Shown here in pieces: positions 16,687 through 24,757 of a stretch of 40,408 nt of DNA (the first letter of the stretch is position 1; every line of letters starts with the position of its first letter). A program made the translations under genes and the position numbers. The notes below the pieces were generated by a model, which made no database searches, had not been told where the DNA came from, and saw nothing but the letters and a program-made list of their open reading frames with translations. Source of the DNA: DATATB01 sp036268995 (GTDB taxonomy: Bacteria; Planctomycetota; Planctomycetia; Pirellulales; PNKZ01); NCBI GenBank assembly GCA_036268995.1, contig DATATB010000121.1:1-40408 (forward strand). The letters run 5' to 3'.

Positions 16687-17033
16687 TGCTTCCTCCATTC
16701 TTCCAGCCTCCGACTGCCTTCCAGCGTTTGGCAGTCTCTGTACGAGCGTACGATCGGGCGAATTCGCACATCCCGCACGTGCTTGCCACATTGCCATCGC
16801 GATCGACGGAAGCGTGATTTCTGCTCTCGTGAGCCCAACAACTTCGCGGGAATGACAGGATCGAACAAATCTTTGCGCCCGCGATGTGAGTTGGTTGGTA
16901 ATTTGATGTCGCAAAGCATGCGCCTAAGCGAACTAGCGACGTTAAATCGGTCGCGCGCCTGGACGCAGTCAGCCATGTCTCTCTAAAAAGCGCCCGGTCG
17001 CGACTGGCCCAAGTTGGTCCACCGGGTGCAGAA
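16687..17033. other. Intergenic region upstream of DHOD copy 1
   Basis: No gene is convincing in this 347-bp gap; the upstream extension of the DHOD frame resembles nothing. On the minus strand it contains one half-perfect dyad, TGTGC-GAATTC-GCCCG (16755-16770), 8 of 10 positions, 69 bp before the DHOD start. A sequence at 16910-16925 has the GG-N10-GC spacing of a sigma-54 promoter (AGGCGCATGCTTTGCG on the minus strand). It lies upstream of the dyad, which is the wrong order for an enhancer, so it is not annotated as a promoter. Confidence 0.45.
16755..16770 (-). promoter_or_regulatory. Degenerate TGTGC-N6-GCACA dyad upstream of DHOD copy 1
   Basis: The minus strand reads TGTGC-GAATTC-GCCCG, 8 of 10 positions. 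The central GAATTC is the same as in the site at 31470. No tandem copy lies 19 bp away. Functional relevance is uncertain. Confidence 0.4.
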
Positions 17034-18062
17034 TCAACGGCCGACAGGCTGGGCAGCGAAGTGCGTCACCCGGTCTAGGTCTTGCCGCTTGCCCAGCATG
17101 ATCAGAACGTCACCCGCGGCTAGTGGTGTCTCGGCTGGTGGATTGAAGGTCATCTGGCCGGTGGCCTTTTTGACTGCGACGACAATCAAGCGAGGCTCTT
17201 GGCTGATGCCGCTGGAGTCAAGTGTCGTCCCGGCCAGGCTGCTGCCGATTGCGATGACTGCTTCCTCGATGTTCAGTTCGAGGTGTTCGGTGCGTGTCGC
17301 CAGTTCGAGAAAATCGACGACGTTGGGCCGCAAGACAGCCTGAGCGACGCCTGCCCCACCGATCACATAGGGTGAAACCACGCGCGTGGCACCTGCTCGC
17401 AGTAGCTTTTGTTCGCTCCGCTCGTCTTCGGCGCGGGCCACGATGAACAGCCGCTCATTCAGCACACGCGCACTCATGGTGATGTACAGGTTTTCGGCAT
17501 CAGACGCTACTACGCTGATTAGTGCTCGTGCTCGATCCACGCCCGCGAGAAGCAGCGTCTCATCGGTCGCGGCGTCGCCGTGCACCGCAATGCCATAAGC
17601 AAGATCAAACCGCTCGCAGGCGTCCTCGTTTCGGTCGATCACCACAAAGGGAAGCTTCTGCGAGGCGAACTCTTGACAGACCAGACGGCCCATTCGCCCG
17701 AACCCGCAGACGATCAGGTGTCCGCTCAATTCCGACAACTTGCGCTGCATTCTGCGGCTCCCCAAGAAATCGAGCGCTTCGCCATGAAGGATTGAACTCA
17801 GTACGGTGCCGGCGGCGTAAAACAGTGTGAAGATGCCGCCCATTGCCAACAGCATCGTGAACGTCTGGCCGGCGCGGGAAAGCTCGTGCACTTCACGAAA
17901 ACCCACGGTGGTCAGCGTGATCACCGTCATGTAGAGCCCATCGAACCAACTTCAGCGTTCGATGACCCGGTAGCCCGTGGTGCCGATTCCTAACAACACC
18001 AGGGGCAACAGACCGGCCCATACCAGACGGTGGATTGGAGCGCGCGCACCAGGCAACGGCAT
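17034..18062 (-). pseudogene. Potassium channel with RCK/TrkA domains, interrupted by TGA
   Basis: One continuous 343-codon frame encodes a two-helix K+ channel with cytoplasmic RCK domains, except for TGA as codon 37 (17952-17954). The order is: first membrane helix (about 13-31, LVWAGLLPLVLLGIGTTGY); TGA in a spot where relatives usually have Trp (..ER-stop-SWFDGLY); pore helix and filter TLTTVGFREV; second helix (FTMLLAMGGIFTLFYAAGTVL); TrkA-N Rossmann domain HLIVCGFGRMGRLVCQEF with a following acidic VIDRNE; TrkA-C. The filter has Arg where TVGYG/TVGFG has the second Gly. A TGG-to-TGA change would explain the stop. Restart at ATG 17930 would lose the first helix. It could be a young pseudogene or a sequence error. 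Confidence 0.8.
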
Positions 18063-18179
18063 ATGAATCGTACTAGGCACGCTTCAATGCGCTCGTATTG
18101 TTGCGGGTTATGGTCCCGTTTCGGCATTCATCGAAGCGCGGGGATCTCTGGCTCGTATGCCGGTCCGCCGCGCGCGCCG

Positions 18180-18215
18180 GCACGAAACACCGCCTGCCCC
18201 AGCGGTGCTTCGTGC
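18180..18215. terminator. Long stem-loop after hsp20
   Basis: GCACGAAACACCGC (18180-18193) pairs with GCGGTGCTTCGTGC (18202-18215), 13 of 14 pairs, loop of 8. It begins 23 bases downstream of the hsp20 stop codon on the minus strand. There is no T run, so it may work as a transcript end-protecting hairpin or a Rho-assisted terminator. Confidence 0.5.
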
Positions 18216-18237
18216 TTCGGCCCGCCATCATGGCCCG

Positions 18238-18702
18238 TCAGGACTTGACGGAGATCTTCTTGGCCCTTGCCTCGTCGCACTTGGGAAGCGTGACGGTCAA
18301 AATCCCGTCGCGGTAACGCGCGTCGATCGCGTCTTCCTTGACGGGGCAAGGCAGTAGAACGGATCGCGAGAAGCTGCCGGTACGGCGCTCGAGCCGATGC
18401 CAGGTCTTGCCCTTTTCCTCCCGTTCTTCCTTCTTCTCGCCGCTGATGGTCAGCATGTTCTGGTTGAGTTGGATGTCGACCTGCTTGGCTTCCACGCCGG
18501 GAAGCTCCATCCGGATTTCGACGGCGTCAGCCGTTTCGGACAAATCGAGCGGCGGCAGCATGCGCAGGGTAGGCCACCCACTTTCCTCGTCGAAGAACGT
18601 CGAGACCAGATCGTGCACTTCTTGCCGCAGCGTGCCAAAGGGCGCTCGCAACAGCGATCGCCGAGCACGAGGTTCCTGTTTCGTTGCCAATGTGGTTGCC
18701 AT
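18238..18702 (-). CDS. Hsp20/alpha-crystallin small heat-shock protein
   Basis: This ATP-independent chaperone keeps unfolding proteins soluble. It has 154 residues. The N-terminal arm has FGTLRQEVHDLVSTFFDE. The alpha-crystallin domain runs from about 50 to 150, with ETADAVEIRMELPGVEAKQV, LTISGEKKEE, ERRTGSFSRSVLLP and the closing DGILTVTLPK (the conserved GVLTL-P motif). ATG 18702 has GGAGAA six bases upstream. A putative sigma-54 promoter (18791-18806) and tandem dyads (18931-18965) are upstream, where a heat-shock gene would more usually have a sigma-32 promoter or CIRCE. This fits induction by the same system as the metabolic genes. Confidence 0.93.
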   Translation of the reverse strand: MATTLATKQEPRARRSLLRAPFGTLRQEVHDLVSTFFDEESGWPTLRMLPPLDLSETADAVEIRMELPGVEAKQVDIQLNQNMLTISGEKKEEREEKGKTWHRLERRTGSFSRSVLLPCPVKEDAIDARYRDGILTVTLPKCDEARAKKISVKS

Positions 18703-18790
18703 AGCTTTTCTCCGTTAAAAGAAACGAAATCCGTTCGGGCCATGTGCCGATGAGGCCGCCGTTGACCCAGACCATAGGATTCGAGCTAAT

Positions 18791-18806
18791 CGCATTTTCG
18801 ATGCCG
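18791..18806 (-). promoter_or_regulatory. Possible sigma-54 promoter of hsp20
   Basis: The minus strand reads CGGCATCGAAAATGCG, with correct GG-N10-GC spacing but only 7 of 12 consensus positions. It is the weakest of the set. It is included because the dyads lie 125 bp upstream and hsp20 starts about 80 nt downstream of the predicted start site. Confidence 0.45.
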
Positions 18807-18930
18807 CTGGTAGAGTCCATTGCCCATTTGGAAATCAGCGAGTGACAGCTCCTGGCAGGTAACAGGGTTACGGCGTATCGGAGGGGCTCAATTCTCGAGG
18901 GCCAGCAGGTCGCTGTTCCCAACTGTGCGG

Positions 18931-18965
18931 CGTGCGGCCCTGCGCAGCGCGTGCGGATATGCACG
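18931..18965. promoter_or_regulatory. Tandem dyads between hsp20 and cytochrome c genes
   Basis: The sites are CGTGC-GGCCCT-GCGCA (18931-18946) and CGTGC-GGATAT-GCACG (18950-18965). Each matches 8 of 10 positions of TGTGC-N6-GCACA, and they start exactly 19 bp apart. They lie between divergently transcribed hsp20 and the cytochrome c operon and could act on both putative sigma-54 promoters. The rest of the 597-bp gap (18703-19299) holds no convincing gene. A further 8-of-10 dyad, TGTGC-TAAATG-GCGCG, is at 19114-19129. Confidence 0.6.
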
Positions 18966-19213
18966 CAACGCCCAGTCTTCAACGCCTGCCCGAACCAAGA
19001 AAAGCCGTCGTTGCCGTCGCGGTCAATTAGGCGAGGAATGTCTCTTAAAGCCTCGAATCAGCCAATCCACTTGGACCGGCATGTCACTCGCATTGCGTTG
19101 CGCTGCCGAAACCTGTGCTAAATGGCGCGCCGCGCGCGTTCTGGCTCTGCCCACATTGTGCTCTTTGTGGAAAAGACGGGCTTATTTCAAGAGCGGACGA
19201 CCATTACGCCGGG

Positions 19214-19229
19214 TGGCACCCGAATTGCG
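19214..19229 (+). promoter_or_regulatory. Putative sigma-54 promoter of the cytochrome c/acyl-CoA synthetase operon
   Basis: TGGCACCCGAATTGCG matches 10 of 12 defined positions, including a perfect TGGCAC and TTGC with the right spacing. Transcription would start near 19240, giving a leader of about 60 nt to ATG 19300. The nearest dyad is the weak one at 19114-19129; the tandem pair ends 249 bp upstream. Confidence 0.7.
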
Positions 19230-19299
19230 TCATCGGGTGGATGCATCCGACGAAGCTCGATTACCTTCTTTCCGGCAAGCCCGGGGTCAGGAAATGCCA

Positions 19300-19728
19300 A
19301 TGTACCGATTTCTGGGGATCGTCGTGCCAGTCGTGGCGCTGTGCAGTTGGCTGGCGTTATCGGGCCGAAGTGAAGGGCCAAACGAGGGCGGGGGCTTTAT
19401 GCAGTTAAAGCTGCGCTACGGACAGAAGTTGTTGGAAGGGATCGCGCTGGAAGACTACGACATGATCGCCGACCAGGCCGAGCAACTTCGGTTGCTCAGC
19501 CAAGATGCTAACTGGATTGTCTTGCAGACGCCCGACTACCTGGCCGACATTGTGGACTTCCGTCGAAGCGCCGCCGATCTGAAAACGGCTGCCAAGAAAA
19601 AGAACCTCGACGGAGCTGCGCTAGCTTATATGCGCATGACGCTCAGTTGCGTCCATTGCCATCAGCATGTACGCGATGTCCGTGGGGCAAAGCTCAAAAC
19701 GACTCCAGGAACTGATCTCTCCGAATAA
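19300..19728 (+). CDS. Monoheme cytochrome c, exported
   Basis: The 142-residue product has an N-terminal hydrophobic segment (about 4-20, FLGIVVPVVALCSWLAL) that should export or anchor it. A helical middle follows, then a single heme-binding motif CVHCH (CxxCH) near the C-terminus. The layout, with the heme motif in the last helix, resembles four-helix cytochromes of the c'/c556 type, which carry electrons or bind small gases in the periplasm. ATG 19300 has AGGA seven bases upstream, which decides it over ATG 19294. The next gene starts 54 bases downstream. The partner protein is unknown. Confidence 0.8.
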   Translation: MYRFLGIVVPVVALCSWLALSGRSEGPNEGGGFMQLKLRYGQKLLEGIALEDYDMIADQAEQLRLLSQDANWIVLQTPDYLADIVDFRRSAADLKTAAKKKNLDGAALAYMRMTLSCVHCHQHVRDVRGAKLKTTPGTDLSE

Positions 19729-19782
19729 ATCAGTCAGCGCCGTCAATCGGCATCATCCTCCTTCCGTTCAGGGTATCAACAG

Positions 19783-20052
19783 ATGAACGAAAAGCAGCTC
19801 GCCGCCGAGCCGACCGCCAGTGATCTCAAAAACGAACTCAGAACATCCCTCGGCGTATTGAAGGAGGATTTCGAAAGGCTGAAAAGCTTTGTGGCGGAGT
19901 TCGTTCCCAACGAAAGCTCGGCGCCGGTGTCGCTCACCAAAGAAGACCGCGACGACCTTTTGTCAATCGCTGCGGAGATTCACGATGCCGCCAGCGATAT
20001 TGAGTTCGAGGCAGACAAAATCAAAGATACATTGAGTGGCTTCATCATCTAG
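19783..20052 (+). CDS. Small acidic protein of unknown function
   Basis: The protein has 89 residues and is rich in Glu, Asp, Lys and Leu, with predicted helices throughout (LKNELRTSLGVLKEDFERLKSF, then DRDDLLSIAAEIHDAASDIEFE). No cysteine, signal peptide or membrane segment is seen. It sits between the cytochrome c and acyl-CoA synthetase genes on the same strand, with gaps of 54 and 18 bases, so it is probably co-transcribed. I do not recognise the family. Confidence 0.6.
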   Translation: MNEKQLAAEPTASDLKNELRTSLGVLKEDFERLKSFVAEFVPNESSAPVSLTKEDRDDLLSIAAEIHDAASDIEFEADKIKDTLSGFII

Positions 20053-20070
20053 GGGCCTGTCGAAAAGCCG

Positions 20071-22761
20071 ATGAGCATTCGCAATCTAGATAGGATCTTC
20101 AAGCCGCGCCGGGTCGCCGTGATCGGCGCCAGCGAGACCTCGGGAAAAGTCGGCTACACGGTCCTGCACAACCTCGTGGGCCACGGCTTTGATGGCGTCG
20201 TGTATCCGGTAAACTCCAGGCGCGATGCGGTGCAAGGCATTGCAGCCTATCCCGACGTTTCCAAGCTGCCGCATCCAGCGGACCTGGCGATCATTTGCAC
20301 GCCGGCTGCTGCCGTGCCCGACCTCGTGCGGCAATGCGGTCGAGCCGGGATCCTGGGTGTGGTGATCTTGTCGGCCGGATTTCGCGAAGTTGGCCCAGCC
20401 GGCTTGGCGCTGGAGCAGCTTGTGAAAGAGGCGGCAGCGCAAACGCCGGGGTTGCGCATCCTGGGCCCGAATTGCCTGGGGTTAATCGTGCCCGGCGTAT
20501 CAATGAACGCCAGCTTTGCGGCGGTCACGCCGAAGCGTGGTCGCATCGCCTTCCTGTCGCAGTCGGGCGCCTTGTGTACATCGGTTCTCGATTGGGCGCT
20601 GGAGCGGGACATCGGTTTTTCGTGCTTTGTGTCGGTTGGAAACATGCTCGACGTCGGCATGAGCGATCTAATCGACTACTTCGCCGCCGATGTCCACACG
20701 GAATCGATGATCCTCTATATCGAATCGCTCTGCGAAGCGAGACAGTTCATGTCGGCGGCGCGAGCGTTCGCCCGCAGTAAACCCATCGTGGTTTACAAGT
20801 CCGGACGCTTTGCCGACTCGGCGAAAGCCGCAGCATCGCATACCGGCGCCATGGCAGGCGTTGACGCGGTTTACGAAGCGGCCTTCGAGCGGGCTGGCAT
20901 CGTGCGGGTGTTCGAAATTGACGACGTGTTCGATTGCGCGCAGTTGCTCGCGCGCAGCCAGTTGCCGCGCGGCCAGCGACTGGCGATTGTCAGCAATGCC
21001 GGCGGCCCGGGCGTGATGGCCACCGATTGTCTGATCGCCCGCCACGGGCAGCTCGCCCCGCTGTCGAGCGAAACCATGACGCGGCTGAACGACTTCCTCC
21101 CGGTTTGCTGGTCGCACGGTAATCCGGTAGATGTCTTGGGCGATGCCGATCCCCAGCGATTTGCGCAAGCGCTCGGTATCGTACTGGCGGATGCAGCGGT
21201 CGACGCGGCCCTGGCCATCTTGACGCCGCAGGCCATGACCGATCCGACCGCAACCGCCGCGGCCGTCGCCAGCGTGGCCTCGGGTTCGACGAAGCCGGTG
21301 CTGGCCGCATGGATGGGCGGGCGTAGCGTGCGCGAGGGTGCCGAGCGGCTCGAAAAGGCGAATGTGCCAACCTACGAGACTCCGGACCACGCGGTGCGGG
21401 CATTTCTCAACCTCGTTTCCTACGCCAAGAACCGAGAACTGCTCTATGAAACGCCGCGAGAGATTGCCTTGGCGCTCGATGGCAAACGCCGCCCGTTGAA
21501 TGGCATTCTCGAAAAGGCGCACGCTGCTGGTCAATCGATCGTCTCCGAAGTCGATTCCAAGGCCATGCTGGAGGCCTACGGCATTCCGACTGTTTCCGCC
21601 AAGATCGCACGCACGCGGGAGCGAGCAATCGAAGCGGCCCGCGCTCTCGGTTTTCCGGTCGTGCTGAAGATCCTCTCACCGCAGATCACTCACAAGACGG
21701 ACGTAGGAGGCGTCGAGTTGAACGTGGCCGACGAGCACGGAGTTGGACGGGCGTTCGATCGGATGGTTGAATCGGTCCGGCGGTTGCAGCCGCAGGCGAC
21801 CATCGAGGGCGTGACCGTCGAGCCGATGGTGACCTCGATCGGGGGTTTAGAAATGATCGTGGGCGTCAAGCGCGATCCGATTTTCGGGCCGGTGACTCTG
21901 GTTGGCACCGGAGGAATCGCCGCGGAAGTCTTCCAGGATCGCGCGCTCGGGCTGCCACCGCTAAACGACCGACTCGCCCGCCGCATGCTCGAATCGCTGC
22001 GATCATGGCCGATCTTGCAGGGGTTCCGCGGTCGCCCGGCGATGAACATTGACCGGTTGATCGAGATTCTGATTCGATTCTCTTATCTCGTGGCTGACCA
22101 TGCCGAGATCCTGGAGTTCGATATCAATCCCTTGCTAGTCAGCAGCGACCAGGTCCAGGCACTCGATGCGCGGGCCGTGCTCGATCTCGATGCGATTGGT
22201 ATGCCTCGACGGCCGTTCGCGCACCTTGCGATCCGTCCCTATCCAGAGGAGTTCATGCGTGCGGCCAAGTTGGCTGATGGCACCGAAGTCCTGCTGAGAC
22301 CCATCAAACCGGAAGACGAACCGATCTGGAACCGATTCCACGCGAGTTGCTCGGCCGAGACGGTGCATGCCCGCTTTCATGGATTATTTGCGGCCACGCA
22401 TAGTATTGCCACCCGTTTCTGCTTTCCCGATTACGATCGAGAGATGACGATCGTCGCCGAAGTCGAACAGGCGGGCCAGAAGACCTTTCTGGGCATGGCC
22501 CAATTGATGGCCGATCCCGACCACCGGGAAGCCGAATTCGCCGTGGTTGTAACGGATTCCTGGCAAGGCCGAGGGCTCGGGTCGCTGCTGACCAAAACCT
22601 GCGTCGATGTTGGTCGTCGCTGGGGAGTCACCCGCGTCACCGCTGAGACGGACCTCACGAACATGCGAATGCTGGCGGTTTTTCGCCGCCAAGGTTTCGC
22701 ACTCGAGCCAGTGGGCGAAACGGTGCATGCGCGAAAGGCTCTCGCCGGCGCTACGGCCTGA
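20071..22761 (+). CDS. ADP-forming acyl/acetyl-CoA synthetase fused to GNAT acetyltransferase
   Basis: The protein has 896 residues in the order: CoA-binding Rossmann domain (about 8-130, RRVAVIGASETSGKVGY); succinyl-CoA ligase-like domains with LSQSGALCTSVLDW and KAAASHTGAMAGVD; ATP-grasp domain (about 490-710, SKAMLEAYGIPTV, KILSPQITHKTDVGGV, EFDINPLLV); C-terminal GNAT domain (about 735-890, LRPIKPEDEP, VVVTDSWQGRGLGSLLT). The His of SHTG is the residue phosphorylated in ADP-forming synthetases. PatZ-type protein acetyltransferases of the same architecture are reported to have lost catalytic activity in this part. With His kept, the protein could both make ATP from acetyl-CoA and acetylate proteins. 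It is the last gene of the operon starting with cytochrome c. Confidence 0.9.
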   Translation: MSIRNLDRIFKPRRVAVIGASETSGKVGYTVLHNLVGHGFDGVVYPVNSRRDAVQGIAAYPDVSKLPHPADLAIICTPAAAVPDLVRQCGRAGILGVVILSAGFREVGPAGLALEQLVKEAAAQTPGLRILGPNCLGLIVPGVSMNASFAAVTPKRGRIAFLSQSGALCTSVLDWALERDIGFSCFVSVGNMLDVGMSDLIDYFAADVHTESMILYIESLCEARQFMSAARAFARSKPIVVYKSGRFADSAKAAASHTGAMAGVDAVYEAAFERAGIVRVFEIDDVFDCAQLLARSQLPRGQRLAIVSNAGGPGVMATDCLIARHGQLAPLSSETMTRLNDFLPVCWSHGNPVDVLGDADPQRFAQALGIVLADAAVDAALAILTPQAMTDPTATAAAVASVASGSTKPVLAAWMGGRSVREGAERLEKANVPTYETPDHAVRAFLNLVSYAKNRELLYETPREIALALDGKRRPLNGILEKAHAAGQSIVSEVDSKAMLEAYGIPTVSAKIARTRERAIEAARALGFPVVLKILSPQITHKTDVGGVELNVADEHGVGRAFDRMVESVRRLQPQATIEGVTVEPMVTSIGGLEMIVGVKRDPIFGPVTLVGTGGIAAEVFQDRALGLPPLNDRLARRMLESLRSWPILQGFRGRPAMNIDRLIEILIRFSYLVADHAEILEFDINPLLVSSDQVQALDARAVLDLDAIGMPRRPFAHLAIRPYPEEFMRAAKLADGTEVLLRPIKPEDEPIWNRFHASCSAETVHARFHGLFAATHSIATRFCFPDYDREMTIVAEVEQAGQKTFLGMAQLMADPDHREAEFAVVVTDSWQGRGLGSLLTKTCVDVGRRWGVTRVTAETDLTNMRMLAVFRRQGFALEPVGETVHARKALAGATA

Positions 22762-22804
22762 TCCTTGGCCAGCAAGTCCCCTGTGCTCGCGCCAAACACT
22801 CGGC

Positions 22805-22839
22805 TGTGCGAAATCGCACGCACTGTGCCAAGGTGCTCG
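22805..22839. promoter_or_regulatory. Tandem dyads upstream of the baeRF/hydrogenase operon
   Basis: Site 22805-22820, TGTGC-GAAATC-GCACG, matches 9 of 10 positions. Site 22824-22839, TGTGC-CAAGGT-GCTCG, matches 8 of 10. They start 19 bp apart. The pair ends 100 bp upstream of the putative sigma-54 promoter at 22939-22954. Confidence 0.68.
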
Positions 22840-22938
22840 CGACAACCAGTGCGGCGCCAGTCGGTTGCACATGGTCAATTCGATCAAAGCCCGTGGAGCA
22901 GCAGCGGATTTCGCGATTTCTATTTGACCTTTGGCGTT

Positions 22939-22954
22939 TGGCACGCCGACTGCG
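22939..22954 (+). promoter_or_regulatory. Putative sigma-54 promoter of the baeRF/hydrogenase operon
   Basis: TGGCACGCCGACTGCG matches 10 of 12 positions, with a perfect -24 element TGGCACG and GC at 22952. Transcription would start near 22965, about 60 nt before ATG 23025. No second promoter was seen before the hydrogenase genes, so the six genes to 28804 may form one transcript. Confidence 0.68.
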
Positions 22955-23024
22955 AAGCTGTGCAGTAGTTCGATCACGATCACAACTGAGCATGTATCAA
23001 CCCACGATGAAAAGGGCATCAAAG

Positions 23025-24209
23025 ATGGCCCCATTCACTTTGCGGGATTTCAACGAGTTGCTCGAGCTTCGGTCTCGGCATTGCATTTCAATCTATCTGC
23101 CGACGCATCCTTCGAGCGATGAAGGCAAGCAGGACCGGATCGTGCTGAGGAACCTAATGGACGAGGCACGAGACGCATTGGTGGCCCGTGGCCTGCACCG
23201 CGGCGAGACGGAATCATTGATCGCTCCGGGGATGGCGCTTTTGGAGGACCAGAAATTCTGGCATGATCGCTCGGCGGGCTTAGCCCTGTTCCTTTCCGGC
23301 GGTCAAGCTCGCCACTGGCGGCTGCCGCGCTCATTCGAAAGCCTTGCTTGGGTCGGCGACCGCTTCTATGCCAAGCCGCTCTTTCCGCTATTCGACGAAA
23401 CGGGCCGATATTACCTGCTGGCGCTGAGCCAAAAAGGAGTGCGGCTCTTTTCCGGCCGCCCGGATCATCTGGCGGAAGTCCCAGTCGAAGGCCTTCCTCA
23501 CGGGATTGACGAAATCGCCAGCCATGAGCCACCGGAAGGGACACGACAATGCCACACCGGGCAGAAGGCTCTGGGCGGCAAGGAGGGCGAGATCTTTCAC
23601 GGCCAAGGCGGTGCACACGACCACGCGAAGCAACACGATCTGGTCATCTACCTCCGTGCGGTGGACCGGGCTCTCAGCCCAGTTCTGCATGGGCAAACCG
23701 TTCCGCTCATCTTTGTCGGAGTCGAAGATCTCTTCCCGCATTATCGCCAAGTGAACTCGTATCCGTATATGCTGGCCGAGGCAATCCATACAAACCCCGA
23801 CCGGCTCAACGCAGCCGAACTGCAAGCGCGAGCCGCCTCGGTGCTCCAGCCGTACTGGCTCAAAGCAGAAACCGAAGACCTTGCACGCTTTGATGCAGCA
23901 CTGGGCAGCGGTCGTGTGTCGGGGAGCATCGAGGAGATCCTGCGATCGGCGGAGTGCGGACGCGTGGACTGCTTGTTTGTGGCTGGTGATGCCCAACTCT
24001 GGGGGCACTGGGATCCGATCACCACGACTGCGCAGATCTTCGATGTCCGTGATCCCAACGCCGAGGATCTGCTCGACCTCGCCGCGGTCCTAGTCCATCG
24101 TCAGCACGGTCGAATCCACGTGCTGAAGGCCAAGAGCTTACCGGGCGGGATAACTGCTGCCGCAATCTTCCGCTACGCTCACCAGCGTCAGCCTTTGATT
24201 TCGAAGTAA
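23025..24209 (+). CDS. baeRF-family protein (bacterial eRF1-like)
   Basis: The protein has 394 residues. The start MAPFTLRDFNELLELRSRHCISIYLPTHP, the middle YYLLALSQKGVRLFSG and the glycine/histidine-rich GEIFHGQGGAHD fit the baeRF group of bacterial proteins distantly related to archaeal/eukaryotic release factor eRF1. The end VDCLFVAGDAQLWG also fits. They are suspected to act on stalled ribosomes, but the function is not established. ATG 23025 has AAAGGG eight bases upstream; in-frame ATGs at 22992 and 23007 lack such a site. It is the first gene after the dyads and the sigma-54 promoter, ahead of the hydrogenase genes. A link to ribosome hibernation is only inference. Confidence 0.75.
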   Translation: MAPFTLRDFNELLELRSRHCISIYLPTHPSSDEGKQDRIVLRNLMDEARDALVARGLHRGETESLIAPGMALLEDQKFWHDRSAGLALFLSGGQARHWRLPRSFESLAWVGDRFYAKPLFPLFDETGRYYLLALSQKGVRLFSGRPDHLAEVPVEGLPHGIDEIASHEPPEGTRQCHTGQKALGGKEGEIFHGQGGAHDHAKQHDLVIYLRAVDRALSPVLHGQTVPLIFVGVEDLFPHYRQVNSYPYMLAEAIHTNPDRLNAAELQARAASVLQPYWLKAETEDLARFDAALGSGRVSGSIEEILRSAECGRVDCLFVAGDAQLWGHWDPITTTAQIFDVRDPNAEDLLDLAAVLVHRQHGRIHVLKAKSLPGGITAAAIFRYAHQRQPLISK

Positions 24210-24280
24210 GACGTTGGCCGTGGTCTGCGCGCGAGGCCAGCGATTAAAATACCGGCTTGGCCTGGCGAAGGAGACGGTTT

Positions 24281-24745
24281 ATGGATCAACCATTGGCAGA
24301 AGTCCTCGATCGCCTCGTCTTTACTGCGGCATTGCCACAGCAGGTTTCTGCGGTATTGGCTTCGATGTCAAAGCTCGAACGCTTTTCGGCCGGTCAGGTC
24401 ATCTTCCGAGAAGGGGATGCGACTCGGATCTTGTACGTGGTTGTCAGCGGCCGCGTGATGTTGGAAATGCAGGTGCCCGGCCGCGCGCCAATGCGTATCC
24501 TCTCGCTCGGTCCGGGAGAAATGCTCGCTTGGTCGGCCGTGCTCAACCAGGGGGGAATGACGGCAACCGCTAGAGTCGTCGAAGACGTGGAAGTAGTTGC
24601 CATATGTGCCGGACGGTTGTTGGAAATCTGCGAGCAGAATCCGCAGATCGGATATGCCTTGATGCGACAAGTGGCCATTGCCCTATCAGAGCGATTGGTC
24701 GCTACCCGGCTGCAGTTGTTGAATGTTTTCGGCGAACCGCACTAG
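24281..24745 (+). CDS. Cyclic-nucleotide-binding-domain protein without DNA-binding domain
   Basis: The 154 residues hold one complete cNMP-binding (Crp-type) beta-barrel: FSAGQVIFREGDATRILYVVVSGRVMLEM, then LGPGEMLAWSAVL, then a C-terminal helix. The helix-turn-helix that Crp/Fnr proteins carry after this helix is absent; the protein ends at VFGEPH. It therefore cannot bind DNA like Crp. The phosphate-binding pocket motif is not the classical GE-x-ALL-RAAT form, so the ligand is uncertain. ATG 24281 is fixed by AAGGAG seven bases upstream. It precedes the hydrogenase subunits by 12 bases; similar small proteins beside group 3b hydrogenases may sense or modulate activity. Confidence 0.82.
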   Translation: MDQPLAEVLDRLVFTAALPQQVSAVLASMSKLERFSAGQVIFREGDATRILYVVVSGRVMLEMQVPGRAPMRILSLGPGEMLAWSAVLNQGGMTATARVVEDVEVVAICAGRLLEICEQNPQIGYALMRQVAIALSERLVATRLQLLNVFGEPH

Positions 24746-24757
24746 CGACTGCATGCC

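Noticed and set aside
16910..16925. Sigma-54 promoter for DHOD copy 1 (AGGCGCATGCTTTGCG, minus strand)
   Set aside because: The dyad lies downstream of it and the leader would exceed 200 nt, unlike the other loci.
17930..18062. Recoding of TGA as Trp in this organism
   Set aside because: Many genes in the window end with TGA at overlapping ATGA or GTGA junctions, so TGA is a normal stop.
24210..24280. Separate sigma-54 promoter before the cyclic-nucleotide-domain gene
   Set aside because: TGGCCGTGGTCTGCG has the GG-to-GC distance one base too short and a poor -24 element.
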